Source: Streptomyces abikoensis (GTDB taxonomy: Bacteria > Actinomycetota > Actinomycetes > Streptomycetales > Streptomycetaceae). From it: a DNA stretch of 64,000 nucleotides. Below are positions 59,971-64,000 of this stretch, piece by piece (the first letter of the stretch is position 1; the number at the start of each line of letters is the position of its first letter). The stretch covers positions 25,447 to 89,446 of the forward strand of contig NZ_BMRT01000014.1 in assembly GCF_014648775.1 (NCBI RefSeq), given 5' to 3'. Below the pieces are notes generated by a model that was given only the letters and a program-made list of their open reading frames with translations, had not been told where the DNA came from and searched no databases. Both the position numbers and the translations under genes were made by a program.

Positions 59971-60000
59971 GCTCGGCCCCGCTCGGCCCCGCTCGGCCCC
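59971..60000. repeat. Three tandem decamers (gctcggcccc)
   Basis: Three exact copies of gctcggcccc at 59971-59980, 59981-59990 and 59991-60000. They lie in the 313-nt gap between the zinc-finger gene and the MreB-like gene. Otherwise this gap shows nothing recognisable beyond high GC. Confidence 0.85.
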
Positions 60001-60142
60001 TGCTCTCACCGCCGCTCGCACCGCCCGCTCTTTCGGGCGCGCGCATGCGCCCGTGCAGCCCATTTCGGCGGGCAGCGCGGCGCGCCGCCTTGCACGATGG
60101 CCGCACGTCCCCATCCATCGCGCACCCCAGGGCAGGACCGTG

Positions 60143-61171
60143 ATGACCCTCAGTCTCGAGCAGCTCTCCCGTTGCACCGTCGCCGTCGACCTCGGCGCGT
60201 CCCGCACCCGCGTCTATCTCAAGGACAGCGGGCTGATCGTGGACGAGCCGAGCCTCGCGGCCGTCAATTCCCGGACGGGGTCGCTGATCGCGGTGGGCTC
60301 ACTGGCCGGGGGGATGGCCGGGCGGACGCCGGAGCACATCAAGGTCGTCCGGCCCATCTCCGGTGGCACGGTGGTCGACATCGACATGGCCCAGCGGATG
60401 CTGCGCTTCCTCGTCAACGACAAGATCCGCCGGGCCTGGCGGCGCAAGCCGATGCTGCGGGCGGCCGTCTGCCTGCCGCACGACGCCGAGCCGATCGCCC
60501 AGCGGGCGGCCGTGGAGGTGCTGAGCGCCCTGGGCTCGCGTCGCGTCGAGCTCGTCGACACGCTCATCGCCGCCGCCGTCGGCTGCGGGCTGCCCGTCGA
60601 GCGGCCGGAGGCGACGATGATCGTGGTGTGCGGCGCCGCCTCCACCCAGGTCGCCGTGCTCTCGCTCGGCGCCATCGTCGCCGCCGAGAAGGTGGCGATC
60701 GGCGGGGACGCCATCGACTACGCCGTCATCCAGCACCTGCGCAGCGTCCACGAGCTGATGCTGCCCTCCCAGGGGCTCCACCCGCTGCACCTCGCGCTCT
60801 ACGACCCGGCGCGGATGGGCTGCGAGGCGGAGGTGCGCGGGCGCGACGTGGCCACGGGGCTGTCGCGCACGGTGCTCGTGAACACCGCGCACGTCCGCGA
60901 GGCCATCCACAGCCCGCTCACGGCCGTGCTCGACGCGATCGGCCGGGTGCTGCGCGAGTGCCCGCCCGATCTGGTCGCCGATCTCGCCGATCGCGGCATC
61001 ATGCTCGCGGGTGGCAGCGCGCGTCTCCCTGGACTGGACACGATGATCGAGCAGGCCACGGGCATGATGGTGCAGATCGCCGACAATCCCGATGTGTGTT
61101 CCGTCATCGGACTGGGCGCGATGATCGAGGGAAAGATCAAGCCACTTCATCTCGACGCGGCTCGTAATTGA
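60143..61171 (+). CDS. MreB/Mbl-like rod-shape-determining paralogue
   Basis: 342-residue actin-fold ATPase. Phosphate 1 region is VAVDLGASRTRVYLKDSG (about 13-30, usual MreB has DLGTANT-type). Connecting Arg/Lys stretch RRAWRRKPMLRAAVCLP, phosphate 2 MIVVCGAASTQVAVLSLG, adenosine motif IMLAGGSARLPGL and C-terminal MIEGKIKPL. It is a shorter and more divergent MreB than the cluster-encoded one, with no mreC/mreD next to it. A GTG lies just before the ATG; AGGAC precedes it. Confidence 0.88.
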   Translation: MTLSLEQLSRCTVAVDLGASRTRVYLKDSGLIVDEPSLAAVNSRTGSLIAVGSLAGGMAGRTPEHIKVVRPISGGTVVDIDMAQRMLRFLVNDKIRRAWRRKPMLRAAVCLPHDAEPIAQRAAVEVLSALGSRRVELVDTLIAAAVGCGLPVERPEATMIVVCGAASTQVAVLSLGAIVAAEKVAIGGDAIDYAVIQHLRSVHELMLPSQGLHPLHLALYDPARMGCEAEVRGRDVATGLSRTVLVNTAHVREAIHSPLTAVLDAIGRVLRECPPDLVADLADRGIMLAGGSARLPGLDTMIEQATGMMVQIADNPDVCSVIGLGAMIEGKIKPLHLDAARN

Positions 61172-61271
61172 CCCCGTGGCCAGTTGACCCCGTAGGCCCG
61201 CTTGGGAACTTCTTTACCCGTCTCAACAGTTCTGCCAGTGCATCCCCGTATTCACAAGGAGATTTACGCAC

Positions 61272-61727
61272 ATGGCGCTCTGGGACCGGCTCAAGGATTC
61301 GGCCACGACAATGCAGGGCCAGCTGCTGGCGAAGAAGAACGAGCTCAAGAGCGGGGCATTCCGTGACGCGAGCATGGCAATGTGCGCTCTGGTGGCGGCC
61401 GCTGACGGTTCGATCGACGCTTCCGAGCGGCAGCGCGTCGCCTCGCTGATCGCCACCAACGACGTTCTGCGGAACTTCCCCGTCGACGATCTCCAGGCCC
61501 GTTTCAACGACTACTGCCAGAAGCTGTCGACCGATTTCGAGTTCGGCAAGGTCAGCGTTCTCCAGACCATCGGCAAGGTCCAGAAGAAGCCGACCGAGGC
61601 GCGTGCGGTCGTGCAGATCGGCATCGTCATCGGTGGGGCGGACGGGGACTTCGACAAGACGGAGCGGGCTGTTGTTCGCGAGGTCTGTTTCGCGCTCGGG
61701 ATCAATCCCGCGGAGTTCGACCTCTGA
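61272..61727 (+). CDS. TerB-family protein (tellurite resistance type)
   Basis: 151 residues: MALWDRLKDSATTMQGQLLAKKNELKSGAF, AMCALVAAADGSIDASERQRVASL, IGIVIGGADGDFDKTERAVVREVCFALG. Two DxDxD-like acidic loops (ADGSID, ADGDFD) probably bind metal. AAGGAG 10 nt upstream of the ATG. TerB belongs to membrane-associated stress complexes, here without other ter genes nearby. Confidence 0.95.
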   Translation: MALWDRLKDSATTMQGQLLAKKNELKSGAFRDASMAMCALVAAADGSIDASERQRVASLIATNDVLRNFPVDDLQARFNDYCQKLSTDFEFGKVSVLQTIGKVQKKPTEARAVVQIGIVIGGADGDFDKTERAVVREVCFALGINPAEFDL

Positions 61728-61751
61728 CCTCTGACGGGTCCGGGAGCGGGT

Positions 61752-61830
61752 CCGGGGGCTCCGCCCCCGGACCCCCGGTCCTCAAACGCCGGACGGGCTG
61801 GATTGCCGGACGGGCTGGATTCGGCCCGCC
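61752..61830. repeat. Dispersed intergenic repeat, copy C, with internal 17-bp duplication
   Basis: gggggctccgcccccgg and cctcaaacgccggacgggctg match copies at 24734 and 37331. Here GCCGGACGGGCTGGATT occurs twice in a row (61788-61804 and 61805-61821). It lies between convergent terB and rppA. Confidence 0.85.
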
Positions 61831-62915
61831 TACGCCGAGAGCGGCATCGCCACCGGGACGCGCTCGCGGTCCGACGTCCACGTGCCCAGGGCGATCTCGG
61901 CCGTGATGCCCGGGCCGAAGCCCGCGATGATGCCCCGGGCCGAATCGTCCGCCCCGCCGTCCTGGAAGAGGCGCTCCAGCGCGTCGAAGATGACGGCGCT
62001 CGCGATGTTGCCACGCTCGGTGAGCGTCTCGCGGCTGTAGCGAAACGTTTCTGGAGCCAGGCCGAGATAGTGGCTGAGGTCGTCCAGGATGCGGGGGCCG
62101 CCGGCGTGGACGATGTAGAAGTCGAGCTCGGAGACGTCCCACTGGTACGGCTCGGCCATGTCGCGCATGGCCGGGGCCAGCATGGCCATCGTGCCCGGGA
62201 CCCGCTTGTCCAGGATGAAGTGGAAACCCGTCTCCCGCACCCCGTAGGAGATCCACTCCTCCGTGTCCGGCACCAGGTGCGAGCCGTTCCGCTCGATCCG
62301 TACGCCCGTGCCGCCCTCGCCGCGCACCACCGCGCAGGCGATGGCGTCGCCGAAGAGGCCGTTGGAGAGCAGATTGCCGACGCCGAGGTCCGTGGGCTGG
62401 TAGAGCAGCGAGCAGAACTCGCAGGCCACGATCAGGACGTTCGCCTTGGGGTAGGCCCGGCAGAAGTCGTGCGCGCGGTTGATCGCGGCGCCGCCCGCCG
62501 CACAGCCGAGCTGGGCGATGGGGAGCTGCCGGGTCTCGTTGCGGAAGTCCATGGTGTTGATGAGCCACGCGGTCATCGACGGCATCATGAAGCCCGTACA
62601 GGACACGTACACGATCAGATCGATGTCACCCGCCGTCAGCTCCGCGTGGTCGAGCGCCCGCCGTACGACGGCCGGGACACGGGCCTTGGCCTCGCGCTCG
62701 TAGCGAGCGTTCCGCACGGTGAAGCCGGGGTGTTTGAGGGTGTCCTCGATCGGCTGCACGAGGTGCCTGGTCTGCACGCCCGTGTTGCCGATCAGCCGGA
62801 GCGCCAGCTCCAACTGAGGGTGATCGGCGTGCAGGGTGCGCGCGAGATCAAGGGTCTGCTCCCTCGTGATCACGTGCTCGGGGACAGCGATGGCCGGTCT
62901 GCACAATGTCGCCAT
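61830..62915 (-). CDS. rppA: Type III polyketide synthase, 1,3,6,8-tetrahydroxynaphthalene synthase
   Basis: 361 residues. Catalytic triad residues sit exactly where the S. griseus enzyme has them: Cys138 in QLGCAAGGAA, His270 in YIVHAGG, Asn303 in RGNIAS. The enzyme condenses five malonyl-CoA to THN, which oxidises to flaviolin or to melanin-like pigment. GGGAGG lies 5 nt before the ATG. No P450 or quinone-forming gene is adjacent, so the tailoring steps must be encoded elsewhere or occur spontaneously. Confidence 0.96.
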   Translation of the reverse strand: MATLCRPAIAVPEHVITREQTLDLARTLHADHPQLELALRLIGNTGVQTRHLVQPIEDTLKHPGFTVRNARYEREAKARVPAVVRRALDHAELTAGDIDLIVYVSCTGFMMPSMTAWLINTMDFRNETRQLPIAQLGCAAGGAAINRAHDFCRAYPKANVLIVACEFCSLLYQPTDLGVGNLLSNGLFGDAIACAVVRGEGGTGVRIERNGSHLVPDTEEWISYGVRETGFHFILDKRVPGTMAMLAPAMRDMAEPYQWDVSELDFYIVHAGGPRILDDLSHYLGLAPETFRYSRETLTERGNIASAVIFDALERLFQDGGADDSARGIIAGFGPGITAEIALGTWTSDRERVPVAMPLSA

Positions 62916-63193
62916 GTCGGCCTCCCAGTCGCGGCGCTCTCTCGATGCCCAGGGCCGCCGAAATGGCGCACCACCCTATGTCCAGTGCATGCCGCATCGG
63001 GAAGCGCGCCACACATATGCTCTGAAAGTTCACCCGAAGAGCGGACTTATCTCCATAAACGGCACTTACGTTCATCGAACATACAGGGAGTCCACAGGAC
63101 CCGCACGGGCTACTGACAGGACATGCCGCGCCGGGCGGTCCGTGGTATTCCCCGGTCCCGCCCGGCGCGTCCGACGCCCTCGTCGGTCGTTCG
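62916..63193. other. rppA upstream region
   Basis: 277 nt between the minus-strand rppA start and the stop of the carboxylase gene. It is notably AT-richer than its surroundings (63000-63090) and should hold the rppA promoter. No coding region or clear repeat is visible. Confidence 0.4.
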
Positions 63194-64000
63194 TCAGTCC
63201 TTGATCTCGCAGATGACCGCGCCCGACGACAGCGACGCGCCCACCTCCGCCGCCAGGTCCTTCACCGTGCCGGAGCGGTGGGCGTTGATGGGCTGCTCCA
63301 TCTTCATGGCCTCCAGGACCACCACCAGGTCGCCCTCGTTGACCTGCTGGCCGTCCTCGACCGCGACCTTGACGATCGTGCCCTGCATCGGCGAGGTCAG
63401 CGAGTCGCCCGACGCCGCCGCGCCCGCCTTCTTCGCCCCACGGCGCTTGGGGCGCGCACCGCCACCCGCGGCCGGGGCGCGGCCGATGCCCGCGCCGAGC
63501 GAGGACGGCAGCGTGACCTCCAGCCGCTTGCCGCCCACCTCCACCACGACCGTCTCGCGGCCCTCGGGCTCGTCCTCGTCCGCACCGGCCGGAGCGGCGA
63601 AAGGCTCGATCGTGTTGGTGAATTCGGTTTCGATCCAGCGGGTGTGGACGTGGAACGGGTCGCTGGTGAACGCGGGGTCGGTGACCACGGCGCGGTGGAA
63701 GGGGATGGCGGTGGCCATGCCCTCGACCTGGAACTCCGCCAGCGCACGCGCCGCCCGCTGCAGCGCCTGCTCACGCGTCGCACCCGTGACGATCAGCTTG
63801 GCCAGCAGCGAGTCCCACGCCGGGCCGATGACGCTGCCGGACTCCACACCCGCGTCCAGCCGCACACCCGGACCCGTCGGCGGGGTGAAGGTGGTGACGG
63901 TGCCGGGGGCGGGCAGGAAGTTACGGCCCGGGTCCTCACCGTTGATCCGGAACTCGAAGGAGTGACCACGTACCGCCGGGTCGTCGTAGCCGAGCTCCTC
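63194..64000 (-). CDS. Acetyl-/propionyl-CoA carboxylase alpha subunit (C-terminal part)
   Basis: Partial: the gene runs off the right end of the window. The visible 268 residues begin within the biotin carboxylase C-terminal domain (EELGYDDPAVRGHSFEFRINGEDP, then DSLLAKLIVTGATREQALQRAARALAEF). A linker of Ala/Lys/Arg follows. The biotinyl domain ends with LVVVLEAMKMEQPINAH, whose AMKM lysine carries biotin. This is a fused BC-BCCP subunit such as AccA of Streptomyces, which partners a separate carboxyltransferase beta subunit in making malonyl- or methylmalonyl-CoA. Confidence 0.96.
   Translation of the reverse strand, partial: EELGYDDPAVRGHSFEFRINGEDPGRNFLPAPGTVTTFTPPTGPGVRLDAGVESGSVIGPAWDSLLAKLIVTGATREQALQRAARALAEFQVEGMATAIPFHRAVVTDPAFTSDPFHVHTRWIETEFTNTIEPFAAPAGADEDEPEGRETVVVEVGGKRLEVTLPSSLGAGIGRAPAAGGGARPKRRGAKKAGAAASGDSLTSPMQGTIVKVAVEDGQQVNEGDLVVVLEAMKMEQPINAHRSGTVKDLAAEVGASLSSGAVICEIKD

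Overview
The window is high-GC actinobacterial chromosome, almost certainly Streptomyces. Evidence: lsr2 next to clpC, a tipA-type regulator with a tipA-type promoter, an rppA type III polyketide synthase, two XRE/DUF397 (whiJ-like) gene sets, a spare set of zinc-independent ribosomal proteins, very high GC, and many GTG starts and 4-bp gene overlaps. The gene order resembles the core chromosome of S. coelicolor around clpC, nadBC, folE-ftsH, ppa and tipA. That comparison is from memory, not from an alignment. I saw no tRNA, rRNA, CRISPR array, transposase or integrase.

Layout. 1-5.6 kb: clpC, an uncharacterised gene, lsr2, a GNAT acetyltransferase, a BlaI-type repressor and a small membrane protein, mostly on the minus strand. 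5.6-7.4 kb: two poorly characterised proteins, one with an 18-bp tandem repeat. 7.4-12.7 kb: a tightly overlapping minus-strand operon, Rossmann protein-panC-nadB-nadC-coaX, that makes cofactor precursors; nadB and nadC lie in one uninterrupted frame. 12.8-17.6 kb: a threonine-aldolase-like enzyme, an ArsR/DUF5937 regulator and a NarL-type two-component pair. 17.7-19.9 kb: a MidA/NDUFAF7-like methyltransferase overlapping an orphan NuoD paralogue. 20-24.7 kb: a coiled-coil membrane protein and an OpuC-type osmoprotectant ABC transporter with a divergent ATPase gene.

24.8-36 kb: folate biosynthesis and housekeeping genes (DUF3180, folK, folB, NTF2-like, folP, mprF-like lysyltransferase, divergent esterase, folE, ftsH, hpt, tilS). 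36-43.5 kb: metalloprotease, D,D-carboxypeptidase, ppa, ThrE-type exporter, DedA protein with a very long Gly/Gln/Tyr-rich tail, and a YbjQ protein. 43.5-57 kb is the most accessory-looking part: TipA regulator, Uma2 nuclease-fold protein, Rieske oxygenase, XRE-DUF397 pair, a wHTH/zinc-ribbon protein preceded by a strong hairpin, a 1,275-residue Hsp90-like ATPase with winged-helix-like repeats, PadR, DinB, aldehyde dehydrogenase, and a second XRE/ATPase/DUF397 set.

57-64 kb: a zinc-starvation cluster (COG0523 protein without a P-loop, L31B, L33, divergent L28 and S14), a UBP zinc finger, an MreB paralogue, TerB, RppA, and the C-terminal part of an acyl-CoA carboxylase running off the window.

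The best leads are the Hsp90-like repeat protein, a 23-bp promoter element shared by two genes of the second XRE/DUF397 set, the methyltransferase-NuoD pair with a Tyr-to-Trp change at the quinone site, the missing nadB stop codon, and the COG0523 protein that has lost its nucleotide-binding loop.
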